This document shows, piece after piece, positions 24,688 to 33,123 of a stretch of DNA of 46,025 bases. The stretch is from a bacterium. GTDB lineage: Bacteria; Moduliflexota; Moduliflexia; Moduliflexales; JAUQPW01. The notes under the pieces were generated by a model, which saw only the letters and a program-made list of their open reading frames with translations, had not been told where the DNA came from and ran no database searches. The DNA lies in contig JAUQPW010000040.1 in the NCBI GenBank assembly GCA_030550175.1, positions 1-46,025 of the forward strand. The letters are read 5' to 3'. The position numbers and the translations under genes were made by a program. Positions within the stretch are counted from its first letter, which is position 1. Every line of letters begins with the position of its first letter.

Positions 24688-26394
24688 ATGATAGGATTGA
24701 AAAAGAGTGTTTTAAGCTTCTTAGCAGGTAGTTTGGGGGTTATCAGTCTCTTGATTTTCTGTGTTGCTGTTCCAGGCTATGGTCAGAATGTGGTTAATGA
24801 TCGCATGTTGCTCAATGCGGACAAAGATCCTAACAATTGGCTTTTGTATGGTCGCGATTATGCCAGTACCCGACACAGTCCGCTTAATCAAATCAATATC
24901 AACAATGTTAAAAGACTGGTCCCAAAATGGGTTTTTCAATTCGGTTATCTGGATGGGCAGGACAGTGAAGCTATTGTTAATAATGGAGTTCTCTACATCA
25001 CTTCTTCCTGGAACCATGTGTTTGCCCTGGATGCCAGGACCGGAAATATGATTTGGCGGTACGATCACCCTTTACCCGAAGATCTGGGCAAGCATCTTTG
25101 CTGTGATGTGGTCAACCGGGGGGTAGCTCCTTACCGGGGTAAAGTTTATTTTGCAACCCTGGACGAGCACCTGGTGGCTCTGGATGCCAAGACGGGCAAG
25201 GTGGTATGGGACAAAGTCCTGGGAGATTATACCTATGGAGAAAGTTTTACCTTAATGCCCATGGCTTTAAGGGGAAAAATTATCGTGGGGACCTCTGGGG
25301 CGGAATATGGAATTCGAGGGTGGATTGCTGCCGTCGATGCCGATACCGGGGAGTTAGTATGGAAGACTTATACTATTCCAGGACCCGGCGAGCCGGGGAA
25401 CGATACCTGGAAGGGAGAATCCTGGAAATACGGAGGTGGCTCTGCCTGGATTACAGGGTCCTACGATCCCGATTTGAATATTCTCTACTGGCCTGTAGGG
25501 AATCCGGGACCCGATATGGATCGACATATTCGGGAAGGTGACAACCTCTACACCAATTCGACGTTGGCTTTGGATCCGGATACCGGAAAAATAAAATTTT
25601 ATTTTCAGTATACCCCCAATGATCCCTATGATTTCGATGGGGTTAATGAAGTCATTCTGGCCGATGTAGGAGAGAAAAAAGTTTGGTTGCATGCAGATCG
25701 AAATGGTTACTTCTATTCTATTGACCGAACCAATGGTAAGTTCATCTACGGCGTTCCTCTTTCCGAAATAAACTGGGCGAAGGGTTTAGATCCCAGTGGT
25801 CGTCCCATTATGAACTGGCCCGAAAAGGATGTTCATTTTGATAAAGTAACCAGGAACATCTCCCCCTCTCTGGAAGGGGGTAAGGAATGGCACCCCATGG
25901 CCTATAATCCAAAGAAAGGAGTGGCTTACGTACCTACTTTTCAGCTCACCATGGATCTTCAAGCCATGAGACAGGAATGGAAGAGAGGAGAATTGTATTT
26001 GGCGGCAAAGGTGCTGGAATATCATCCCGGGTATGGCTCTCTGGTAGCCATTGAAGCGGCCACCGGGAAAACCAAATGGTCCTGGAATAATAAATCTCCC
26101 ATGACCAGCGGGGTTCTTTCAACGGATGGCGGTCTGGTCTTCGCTGGAAATCCAGAGGGTGAATTTATGGCGTTTAATGATGAGACGGGAGAGCTCTTGT
26201 GGAAATTCCAAACAGGCTCCGGAATTGTCGGTAACCCCACGACCTTCTCCGTGGACGGGAAACAGTATATCGCAGTCCCTTCAGGTCTCGGAGGTTGGAT
26301 GGGCTGGGCTACCCTGGGGCAGGGAGGTGCACCTTGGTTAAAAACAGCTACGAAGGGCGGCGCCCTCTTCGTATTCGGCCTCTTTGAGGAGTAG
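24688..26394 (+). CDS. PQQ-dependent alcohol dehydrogenase, lanthanide-type metal site
   Basis: A 568-residue periplasmic quinoprotein with a Sec signal (VLSFLAGSLGVISLLIFCVA) and an eight-bladed beta-propeller with repeated W-docking motifs (such as LDARTGNMIWRY and LDAKTGKVVWDK). The vicinal disulfide Cys138-Cys139 is present. Metal/PQQ residues are Glu206 (GAEYG), Asn272 (PVGNPG), catalytic Asp315 and Asp317 in YDFDGVNE. The extra Asp two residues after the catalytic one marks lanthanide-dependent enzymes (XoxF, PedH); calcium enzymes usually have Ala, Ser or Thr there. It oxidises methanol, ethanol or other alcohols and passes electrons to the cytochrome c encoded next. No PQQ biosynthesis genes are in the window. 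Confidence 0.9.
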   Translation: MIGLKKSVLSFLAGSLGVISLLIFCVAVPGYGQNVVNDRMLLNADKDPNNWLLYGRDYASTRHSPLNQININNVKRLVPKWVFQFGYLDGQDSEAIVNNGVLYITSSWNHVFALDARTGNMIWRYDHPLPEDLGKHLCCDVVNRGVAPYRGKVYFATLDEHLVALDAKTGKVVWDKVLGDYTYGESFTLMPMALRGKIIVGTSGAEYGIRGWIAAVDADTGELVWKTYTIPGPGEPGNDTWKGESWKYGGGSAWITGSYDPDLNILYWPVGNPGPDMDRHIREGDNLYTNSTLALDPDTGKIKFYFQYTPNDPYDFDGVNEVILADVGEKKVWLHADRNGYFYSIDRTNGKFIYGVPLSEINWAKGLDPSGRPIMNWPEKDVHFDKVTRNISPSLEGGKEWHPMAYNPKKGVAYVPTFQLTMDLQAMRQEWKRGELYLAAKVLEYHPGYGSLVAIEAATGKTKWSWNNKSPMTSGVLSTDGGLVFAGNPEGEFMAFNDETGELLWKFQTGSGIVGNPTTFSVDGKQYIAVPSGLGGWMGWATLGQGGAPWLKTATKGGALFVFGLFEE

Positions 26395-26471
26395 TCGGCC
26401 TTCTGGAAAAGGTAAAGGGTAAAATCCATCTTCCTATTGTTTCCAATTGCTTACTATTTACGTACTAAGGG

Positions 26472-26541
26472 GTAAAACGTAAAACGTAAATGTAGGGAGT
26501 ATTCTCAATCCTACGTTTTTACGTTTTACGTTTTACGTTTT
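26472..26541. repeat. Inverted array of ACGTTTT heptamers, copy B
   Basis: The left arm is GTAAAACGTAAAACGTAAA and the right arm has four ACGTTTT-like units running directly into the cytochrome start codon. The spacer is about 25 bases. It matches the arrangement at 22516-22582. Because it touches the ATG, it forms the whole ribosome-binding region of the cytochrome gene. Confidence 0.65.
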
Positions 26542-27204
26542 ATGGGAAAAAAACTCCTCTACGCAGGTCTTCTCATGGTCCTGATTCTGGCTGCAGAAAG
26601 ATCCCAGGCTGCCGACGAAGATCCGGGTAAACAGCTATTCCTAGATACCTGCCAGACCTGTCATAGAATTAATGGAACCGGTGGTGATGTCGGTCCCGAT
26701 CTTTCCAGCGTAGGGGCCAGACGGGATGCGGAATTTATACGACAATCTATCTTAGATCCCAATGCAGTCGTTACCGAGGGATATAAACCGGATATCATGC
26801 CGAAAAATTTTAAAGAACTCTTCACTGAAGACCAATTGAACCAGCTTGTAACGTTTTTATCTCACTTAAAAGAACCTTCTAAGGAAACTACGGGCGCGTC
26901 CCAGGATACTAAAAATCCCTATACGGGAAATCCTCAAGCTATTGCCGAGGGGCAAGAGATTTTCCTGCGCCTTTGTGCTCACTGTCACGGAGGAAACGCT
27001 GAGGGCGGTACGTGTCCGGATCTGACCGATGACTACTGGATATTCGGTGGAACAGATAAAGTTGTTTACAGAACGATTGTAGTAGGTCGGAAAGGTACGA
27101 AAATGTCCGGATTCTGGGATTCGCTAAAAAGTGATGAGGTCTGGAAAGTTATTGCCTATATTCGATCCAAGTATAAGGGGGGTCCTGAAAAAATAGTCTG
27201 GTAA
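26542..27204 (+). CDS. Dihaem c-type cytochrome, partner of the PQQ dehydrogenase
   Basis: A 220-residue periplasmic cytochrome with a Sec signal (KKLLYAGLLMVLILAAERSQ) and two haem c sites: CQTCH (residues 37-41) and CAHCH (145-149). Each lies in a class I cytochrome c domain, about 28-110 and 134-210. Met residues in DIMPKNF and TKMSGFW are likely axial ligands. It follows the dehydrogenase by 147 bases on the same strand, so it is the likely electron acceptor that carries electrons toward an oxidase. No Shine-Dalgarno sequence is present: the ATG directly follows an array of ACGTTTT repeats. Translation may be weak or coupled. Confidence 0.9.
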   Translation: MGKKLLYAGLLMVLILAAERSQAADEDPGKQLFLDTCQTCHRINGTGGDVGPDLSSVGARRDAEFIRQSILDPNAVVTEGYKPDIMPKNFKELFTEDQLNQLVTFLSHLKEPSKETTGASQDTKNPYTGNPQAIAEGQEIFLRLCAHCHGGNAEGGTCPDLTDDYWIFGGTDKVVYRTIVVGRKGTKMSGFWDSLKSDEVWKVIAYIRSKYKGGPEKIVW

Positions 27205-27680
27205 TATACCTTTATCCGTTGAGAATTGTGAGGAAGGCGCTGTTTTTAAATGACCTTTCACAATTCCCAACGATACAAACCCTCTAATGGGGAGATTGGT
27301 TTCCCTCCCTATGCAGGTTTTCTGATTTTTAAAATTTTCCTGCCTGAGATTAAACCCCTTCTTTCCTCTTTGAGTCTAATTAACTAGAAGTCGTGGGTAG
27401 GCTCTTCTCACCAGTTCTATAGAACATTTAAGGGTTCTTCTAATGGCCGGTTGTCTCGAAGAACCTCTGAAACCTTATTCGCATGGACAAAACGATTTTT
27501 TATCTCATGGTTGTTATAGTTGTGGCCTGTAAAATTATGGAATTGATTCAATACTTTAAGTAGGAATTTGAAAGGATCTTTACCTATGTTACCGGGTAAT
27601 TAGAGGGAAAATCGAAGGGTAGAATTTTAAAAGTTTTCCTTCGATCTTCCCTTGTGGAGTGGTGTTTTTTATTGGAAAGT
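27205..27680. other. Intergenic region with two inverted repeats
   Basis: No clear gene. CGTTGAGAATTGTGA (27217-27231) pairs with TCACAATTCCCAACG (27258-27272) with one mismatch, just after the cytochrome stop, and may mark its transcript end. GGGAAAATCGAAGG (about 27605-27618) pairs with CCTTCGATCTTCCC (about 27638-27651). A 26-codon plus-strand frame at 27483 (MDKTIFYLMVVIVVACKIME) is hydrophobic but has no ribosome site; I leave it uncalled. Confidence 0.4.
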
Positions 27681-27683
27681 TCC

Positions 27684-27761
27684 TTACCAGGGAACATAAG
27701 GGGTACAACCGGATAAAATTAAGATGAGACCTACCAACAAGAGTAAGTACCTAGCTCTCAT
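27684..27761 (-). CDS. Tiny lipoprotein (25 residues)
   Basis: This short frame encodes a complete lipoprotein signal peptide, MRARYLLLLVGLILILSG followed by Cys19, and only six further residues (TPYVPW). The lipobox L-S-G-C is good. A consensus AAGGAGG lies 11 bases upstream of the ATG (27773-27779), which argues for translation despite the size. The mature product would be a seven-residue lipopeptide anchored in a membrane. It recalls the entericidin class in size, but I see no sequence match. Hairpins flank it on both sides. Confidence 0.5.
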   Translation of the reverse strand: MRARYLLLLVGLILILSGCTPYVPW

Positions 27762-27788
27762 TTTTTGTTTTTCCTCCTTATCAGGCCC

Positions 27789-27820
27789 TTTTCCTAACAT
27801 ATGTTAGGAAAACTTTTTTC
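27789..27820 (+). terminator. Perfect palindrome with U-run
   Basis: TTTTCCTAACAT at 27789-27800 pairs perfectly with ATGTTAGGAAAA at 27801-27812, then CTTTTTTC follows. On the plus strand it resembles an intrinsic terminator, though no plus-strand gene ends nearby. On the minus strand it would lie in the 5' region of the tiny lipoprotein and could be an operator. Confidence 0.45.
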
Positions 27821-27861
27821 TTTTAAATCTCATCAATTAATTAACAAAAGTTAATTACAGG

Positions 27862-27895
27862 GGTAAAAAAAAGGACCCTTAGTAAAACTAAGGGT
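27862..27895 (-). terminator. Intrinsic terminator of the 28001-28426 gene
   Basis: ACCCTTAG (27875-27882) and CTAAGGGT (27888-27895) form a perfect 8-base stem with a 5-base loop. On the minus strand this is followed after two bases by eight Ts. It lies about 105 bases beyond the membrane-protein stop codon, which fits a rho-independent terminator. Confidence 0.6.
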
Positions 27896-28000
27896 TAAGG
27901 TAAAAAAACGTAAAGTTAATTCAACCCTTAGAGTTTATTCACGAACTCCCGGTGAAACAAGACTCTCACCTCTATTAATCCCAAACACAAGCTTTTCAGC

Positions 28001-28426
28001 TTACAATACTCCAATGAGGAAGAGGATAAGGATCATGCATAAAATATAAGCAAAGATTGCTTTTTTTCTATCGTGTGAAGAGTACTTTCGTAGTAAGTTT
28101 TTCCTGGCACAAACCTCATAATGATAGATAAACATCCAAATCCACAGGATGGTTCCCAGACTATACTTAATGAGAAATCCAGGAACGGAGAGAAATTGGC
28201 CTGTCTTGGTTACAAAGAAATAGAGGTAGTGTCCATAATCCAGAGCCAGCGCAACCAGCGTGAAGAACGTAAGGGCATCCTTTAAAGAGATCTTCTTATG
28301 ATATTTCAGCTTGTAGTACATAAGTCTGCTAAAGATCCACGTGAAGTAGCAAATAGGAACTAACTGGAAGATACAAACAGATTGATACTTAATAAGCGCT
28401 GTATAGATACTCATTATCGGACTCAT
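28001..28426 (-). CDS. Four-helix membrane protein of unknown function
   Basis: I do not recognise this 141-residue protein. It has about four hydrophobic segments (near residues 12-35, 48-70, 82-102 and 123-141), with basic loops (KLKYHKKISLKD, ARKNLLRKYSSHDRKK) that suggest both loops are cytoplasmic. The final helix runs to the C-terminus (AYILCMILILFLIGVL). Two starts are possible, 28426 and 28414. A terminator follows at 27862-27895. The XRE regulator gene lies upstream on the same strand. Confidence 0.6.
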   Translation of the reverse strand: MSPIMSIYTALIKYQSVCIFQLVPICYFTWIFSRLMYYKLKYHKKISLKDALTFFTLVALALDYGHYLYFFVTKTGQFLSVPGFLIKYSLGTILWIWMFIYHYEVCARKNLLRKYSSHDRKKAIFAYILCMILILFLIGVL

Positions 28427-28595
28427 AATCTTTGCTCTTTTGAATTCTAGAATTTAAAGAAGCTCTTCCTGGAACTCAAAAAATCCCTCTATCACCTCCT
28501 TTCTTTTTTACCTTCGTATTCATCTTGGTGGAGTAAGGGATTAACACACGTTAAGAATTTGGTCAAGAAAAAAATGATAAATTTTTATTGAAAAC

Positions 28596-29201
28596 TTATT
28601 CCATTTCCAGGACTTCCCCAAACAACCCTTTGAAAGGACTTTGATTTTCATGGGTTTCAATATAGGTCATGGCGGCAATATAGCGGAGCATTTTGGTCTG
28701 AATATTTTCATCGATCTGTATGAGTTTTTGAACAATTTTATAAAGCAAATCTCGCCGATCAAAATGCATCCCCTCAAAGATGAGGCCGTCAAATGAGCGA
28801 TGGGTTCGTAAGTACTCCAGTAATCGGTTTTTTTGTCCTTCATTCAGCTTTTGGAGGGCTTCTATAATTTCCCGATCTATGGGGAGAAGTCTGGTGGTAG
28901 GGTCGGAGTCTGTGTGGTAATAGCGCCCTTCCTTCTGTTCGCCTTCCAGAATGGCCTCTTCATCTATATACTTCGTCGCCGATTTAGGGTCCCGATGAAA
29001 GTAAGCATAATCCCGAAACCACTCCCGATTTACCTGGAGGGCATCGGCTAGGCTGTAAAGGATTAGAATGTCTTTGGGAATCCGCATTCCATCCTCAATA
29101 TGTTTAATATAAGCATCTGAAATCCCGGCTCTAACTGCTAAATCTTTTTTACTAAGGCCCAGCTTTTTTCGTCTTGAAAGTAAAAATTCATGAAATTCCA
29201 T
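28596..29201 (-). CDS. XRE-family transcriptional regulator
   Basis: A 201-residue DNA-binding protein. Residues about 6-62 form a Cro/CI-type helix-turn-helix (LLSRRKKLGLSKKDLAVRAG, then ISDAYIKHIEDGMRIPK). The rest is helical and acidic-basic mixed, with no recognised sensor domain. GGGAGTAAGAAG precedes the ATG. It probably controls itself or its neighbours; the target is unknown. Confidence 0.8.
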   Translation of the reverse strand: MEFHEFLLSRRKKLGLSKKDLAVRAGISDAYIKHIEDGMRIPKDILILYSLADALQVNREWFRDYAYFHRDPKSATKYIDEEAILEGEQKEGRYYHTDSDPTTRLLPIDREIIEALQKLNEGQKNRLLEYLRTHRSFDGLIFEGMHFDRRDLLYKIVQKLIQIDENIQTKMLRYIAAMTYIETHENQSPFKGLFGEVLEME

Positions 29202-29411
29202 CTTCTTACTCCCTGTTTATTTTTTCGGACCTGATACCTCCCATACCCCGGATTCCCAACTTTCTCAACTTCACCCCACGGGGTATTGGTATTTGATTAA
29301 CATTATTTTCCTTTATTGAAGAGATACCTTCTATTAAACGTTCGTTCTATATAATAGATTTATTCACCTCCTGTCAAGAAAAAAGTTTTCCCCATTTAGA
29401 CCAACTTTCCA

Positions 29412-29441
29412 TTGACAATCTCGGCAAATTTTTCTTATATT
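29412..29441 (+). promoter_or_regulatory. Sigma-70 promoter for tRNA-Glu
   Basis: TTGACA (29412-29417) and TATATT (29436-29441) with 18-base spacing lie 25 bases upstream of the tRNA. Both hexamers are near consensus. Confidence 0.65.
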
Positions 29442-29466
29442 AAGGAAGCTAAAAGGTAAGCAACAG

Positions 29467-29539
29467 GGTCCCATCGTCTAGCGGCCTAGGACATCGGCCT
29501 CTCACGCCGAAAACACGGGTTCGATTCCCGTTGGGACCA
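29467..29539 (+). tRNA. tRNA-Glu (anticodon CTC)
   Basis: A full cloverleaf can be drawn. The acceptor stem GGTCCCA pairs with TGGGACC; the D arm is GTCTAGCGGCCTAGGAC; the anticodon stem TCGGC/GCCGA encloses the loop CTCTCAC with anticodon CTC; the T arm is ACGGG-TTCGATT-CCCGT; the discriminator is A. CCA is not encoded. GTCTAG...CCTAGGAC and the loop match bacterial glutamate tRNAs. CTC reads GAG codons. It stands alone, with a short T-run after it. Confidence 0.95.
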
Positions 29540-29601
29540 TTTTTAGAGAATAAAGAAGCCATTCGGGTCTCCTCGGGCGACCTTTACCGAGGAGGGATTT
29601 C

Positions 29602-31512
29602 CTATATCTTTGTATCCTCAGATCTGAGGCGTTGAAGTCTATAGACTACGCCCAATAAAATGAGTCCTGCCAGATCGGTTTTAATCCCGGGTTTGATAAG
29701 TAAGAGGGCGGCCGCAATTAAAAAGCTTCTTTCCCAGAATGTCGTTTTTTTGAGGGACCATCCCTGTAATCCGGTTGCCAGGCAGAAGACCCCCAGCGTA
29801 GCAGTCACCAGGGCCGTCAAGATTTCTTTCCAACTTCCGATCATCAGTAGGGTGGGACCGAAAACGAACATATAGGGAACGATAAACCCGGTGGCACCGG
29901 CTTTCATCGCGGCAATTCCGGTTTTCCACAAATTGCTTCCACTGATCCCTGCAGCGGCATAAACCGCCATAGCCACAGGGGGGGTAATTGCAGAAAGGAT
30001 GGCAAAATAAAAAACAAACAAGTGGGCGGCAATGGGTAGAACCCCCAGTTTGATCAGAGCAGGAATCAAGAGGGCGGCCTGAACAATATAGGCCGGTGTG
30101 GTCGGCATACCCATTCCGAGGATAATTCCCGCTAGCATCGTCAGAACCAGAGCAGGAATTAAAGAATCGCTGGCTAAAGTGACCACCAGGCTGGTAAACC
30201 GTAATCCTAAACCCGTTAAGGAAATGACTCCGATAACAATCCCGGCGCAGGCGCAGGCAATCGCCACACTTAAAGTATTTTTAGCTCCTTCCTTCAAAGC
30301 CAATCCAATATCCCGTAGGCCAAAGCGGGTTTCCTTTCGGATCCAGCTTACGAGGACTACGGCTACCGTAGCCCATAAAGCTGCATAAGGGGCCGTATAT
30401 CCCGATATCATGAGATAAACAATCAGAATAATCGGCAGGAAAAGATGTCCTCGGGCGCGTAATACCTTTTTGAGGTCGGGGAGTTCCTCTTTAGAGAGAC
30501 CTCGAAGATTTGTTTTGACCGCCTCATAGTGGATAGTCCAAAAAAGGGCCAGGTAGTACAGAAGGGCCGGAATGAGGGCATGTTTGGCAATGGTAATGTA
30601 AGGAATCCCGGTAAACTCAGCCATAACAAAAGCAGCTGCCCCCATAACGGGCGGCATAATCTGACCTCCGGTAGAGGCTGTTGCTTCAATGGCAGCGGCA
30701 AAGTGAGGCTTAAATCCGGTTCGCTTCATGAGAGGGATGGTAAACCACCCATCCACCATCACATTGGCTACGGCGCTTCCGGAGATGGTTCCAAACAATC
30801 CGCTGGAAATGCACGATATCTTGCCAGGGCCTCCTCGGCTGCTTCCCGTCAGAGCCGAGGCAACATCCATAAATAATTGCCCGGTTCCGGATTTTTCTAA
30901 AAAAGCTCCAAAGATCACAAAGAGAATCACGTAAGAAGCTGAAACGGCCAGGGGAATTCCAAAAATACCCTCAGTGGTTAAATAAAGCTGATCTATGACC
31001 ATTTCGAGAGAAAAACCGGAGTGTCTGAGTAAACCGGGGAGATGATTGCCTGTGACCGCATAAATCAGGAAAGCAAGAGCCGTTAAGGGTAATGCAGGAC
31101 CTACCGCTCGTCGAGCCCCTTCCAGAACCAGGACCAGGAGGGTAATTCCAAAAATATAATCCAGAGTTCGAAGGGGGTCTACGTAGGCATAACGTTCCGT
31201 TATATAAGAATAATTTACAAACAGGTAACTTATACTAAACAGACTCAAGGCCAGAGCCAGGAGATCTATGACTCCGGGTCTGATCTCCTCAACCGAGACA
31301 GGTACCGCTTCATCTAGGGCCTCTTTCAATGATCGAGCCTTTTTAAAAGGATACAATAGGAAGATCAGGGTAAGGGTAAAGGCGAGGTGAATTCCTCTAT
31401 GGATAAGAGGTTCGGGGGTTCCCCGGGCGGCTGCGTAGATATGATAACCTGACATGGCAAGGGCCAGAAGCGTTACGATCTTAGGTAAATAAAAGACGGT
31501 TTTTTTCATCAT
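29602..31512 (-). CDS. TRAP transporter fused permease (DctQM-type)
   Basis: A 636-residue integral membrane protein with many hydrophobic helices. The N-terminal quarter corresponds to the small DctQ-like subunit, and the rest to the large DctM-like permease. Family signatures include GTISGSAVANVMVDGWFTIP, the block ATASTGGQIMPPVMGAAAFV and GMGMPTTPAYIVQAALLIPA. It imports organic acids or similar solutes using an ion gradient, fed by the periplasmic binding protein encoded upstream. Its ATG overlaps the stop of that gene (ATGA), so the two are translationally coupled. Confidence 0.92.
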   Translation of the reverse strand: MMKKTVFYLPKIVTLLALAMSGYHIYAAARGTPEPLIHRGIHLAFTLTLIFLLYPFKKARSLKEALDEAVPVSVEEIRPGVIDLLALALSLFSISYLFVNYSYITERYAYVDPLRTLDYIFGITLLVLVLEGARRAVGPALPLTALAFLIYAVTGNHLPGLLRHSGFSLEMVIDQLYLTTEGIFGIPLAVSASYVILFVIFGAFLEKSGTGQLFMDVASALTGSSRGGPGKISCISSGLFGTISGSAVANVMVDGWFTIPLMKRTGFKPHFAAAIEATASTGGQIMPPVMGAAAFVMAEFTGIPYITIAKHALIPALLYYLALFWTIHYEAVKTNLRGLSKEELPDLKKVLRARGHLFLPIILIVYLMISGYTAPYAALWATVAVVLVSWIRKETRFGLRDIGLALKEGAKNTLSVAIACACAGIVIGVISLTGLGLRFTSLVVTLASDSLIPALVLTMLAGIILGMGMPTTPAYIVQAALLIPALIKLGVLPIAAHLFVFYFAILSAITPPVAMAVYAAAGISGSNLWKTGIAAMKAGATGFIVPYMFVFGPTLLMIGSWKEILTALVTATLGVFCLATGLQGWSLKKTTFWERSFLIAAALLLIKPGIKTDLAGLILLGVVYRLQRLRSEDTKI

Positions 31513-32468
31513 TTCACTCCTATCTCTTTAAAATATTTTAGAGCTCCAGGATGATAAGGAACCACACCCGAATCCATAGCCATCTCTTCAGGTCTAATCC
31601 CCTGAATATCCTTAACAACTTCACCCAGTGTGGTTACATTTTCTACTAAAACCTTCGTCATTTGATAAACAAGATCCTCGGGAAGGTCGGAGGTTACAAT
31701 GAGATGGGTAAAAGTTCCAAATGTTATGACATCGTAGTCTATCCCTGGATAAGTCCCCTTCGGAATAACCCGCTTGACATAGCCTGAGTTAATAGCCTGC
31801 AAGGCATTGAGTTTATCTTCTGTCAAGCTCAATAGACGGATTTTACGATCGGTAGAGAGGTCTATAATGGAGGAGGCAGGCACGGTTGTAAGAGCCAAAA
31901 AGGCATGAAGATGACCGTCTTTCATGAGATTCACAGCATCGGCGTAGGAAACATACTGGACTTTGGACATATCTCCATAGGAGAGTCCATAAACTTGAAG
32001 CAGATGTCGTGCAAACTGTTCACCGGTGTGACCTTTAATCCCAGGAGCGATGGTTTTTCCCTTTAAATCTGCCGGGGTCTGAATACCGGCATCCTCCAGA
32101 ACCGTTACCTGAAAATATTGGGGATAGAGAAATAACATGTTCCGGACTTTTTCGGCTTTTTTGTTAAAAGGTTCTCTCCCTTCTATGGCATCCACGGCTG
32201 AGACAAAGTTACTCAGGGCAATTTGGGCCTTTCCTTCCTCAACGGCCTTGATATTGGTGATACCACCTCCCGGCAGAACGGATACATTAACTCCGGGTAG
32301 GGCCTTCTGCAGCAATTCTGCTATGGCTCCACCCAGCGGATACCAGGATCCTCCTTGAGGACCTGTCATCAATTTGAGATCTCCGGCTAAAACTCCGGTC
32401 GGTAGAATGGAAAATCCGACTATCTCTAAAAAAATAAGAAAAATATATCCAATCGCCTTGATTTTCAT
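31509..32468 (-). CDS. TAXI-family TRAP transporter solute-binding protein
   Basis: A 319-residue periplasmic protein with a Sec signal (YIFLIFLEIVGFSILPTGVL, cleavage near LAG). The mature start LKLMTGPQGGSWYPLGGAIA is the TAXI hallmark (glycine-rich substrate loop). Later typical parts are LPGGGITNIKAVEEGKAQIA and TPADLKGKTIAPGIKGHTGE. It captures the solute for the fused permease, with which it overlaps by four bases. The substrate is unknown; TAXI systems often carry glutamate or dicarboxylates. The ribosome site is weak. Confidence 0.92.
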   Translation of the reverse strand: MKIKAIGYIFLIFLEIVGFSILPTGVLAGDLKLMTGPQGGSWYPLGGAIAELLQKALPGVNVSVLPGGGITNIKAVEEGKAQIALSNFVSAVDAIEGREPFNKKAEKVRNMLFLYPQYFQVTVLEDAGIQTPADLKGKTIAPGIKGHTGEQFARHLLQVYGLSYGDMSKVQYVSYADAVNLMKDGHLHAFLALTTVPASSIIDLSTDRKIRLLSLTEDKLNALQAINSGYVKRVIPKGTYPGIDYDVITFGTFTHLIVTSDLPEDLVYQMTKVLVENVTTLGEVVKDIQGIRPEEMAMDSGVVPYHPGALKYFKEIGVK

Positions 32469-33123
32469 AATTCTTTTAAATTATAGCATGAATCGCCGCT
32501 ACATCTTGTGAAACGGTGTTTCGTGCTATAACTCTTAATGGCTTCAAGGAAAAATATGCCGGAAAGAAGCTCTCCGGCCATGCAGAGGAGTCTTTCGCGA
32601 AATATGGCGATGTCGTGCAATTTGTTGGACACTCTGTTGTCCGGCTGAGGATGTCTTACTTCTCCTCGAATCGTAGAAGCCATGGGCTGATGGTCCCTAC
32701 AAAGGGTAGTATTCTAGATTTATAGGAGTCTGTCAAGCAAATAGCAGCCTCCGAGAGTCTCTTTATCTTATAGCACCCGACCTTTTCCTTCTTGTCGGTC
32801 AGGCTGAGACTCTTCCTTAAACCCCTTCAATTTATTGAACTTTACAAAAGTTGGTTGAAAAGTATCTTGACAAGGCAAAAGTCTCAGATCATAATAGTTT
32901 CGGAAATAAAAGCAGAGAATAAGCTCTATGACCGTGGTTTTTGTTACCCGAACGGATTACTGATCCTGGATTCTCACCAGGCTTTTCCTTAAAGTTTCCG
33001 TTCAAACTATGACCGGGTTATCCGGTTTTTAACCCGACCATATTCACTGCCTTGATCTGATTGAAGGGTATCGAAGTAAGATAGGATGTTACTATTTGAC
33101 CCTAAAGTCACAAGGAAAATGTT
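32469..33123. other. Intergenic region between the TRAP operon and the binding-protein gene
   Basis: No convincing gene. On the minus strand TGCTATAAT (32480-32488) is a perfect extended -10 directly upstream of the TAXI start, which would give a very short leader. A 72-codon minus frame ends overlapping the TAXI start codon but has no recognisable features. GCCGGA...TCCGGC near 32560-32580 is a small hairpin. Confidence 0.35.

Noticed and set aside
27483..27563. 26-codon hydrophobic frame on the plus strand
   Set aside because: No ribosome site and no conserved feature; too little to support a gene.
32465..32683. 72-codon minus-strand frame overlapping the TAXI start codon (ATGA)
   Set aside because: The overlap looks like coupling, but the sequence has no recognisable features and an extended -10 lies inside it.
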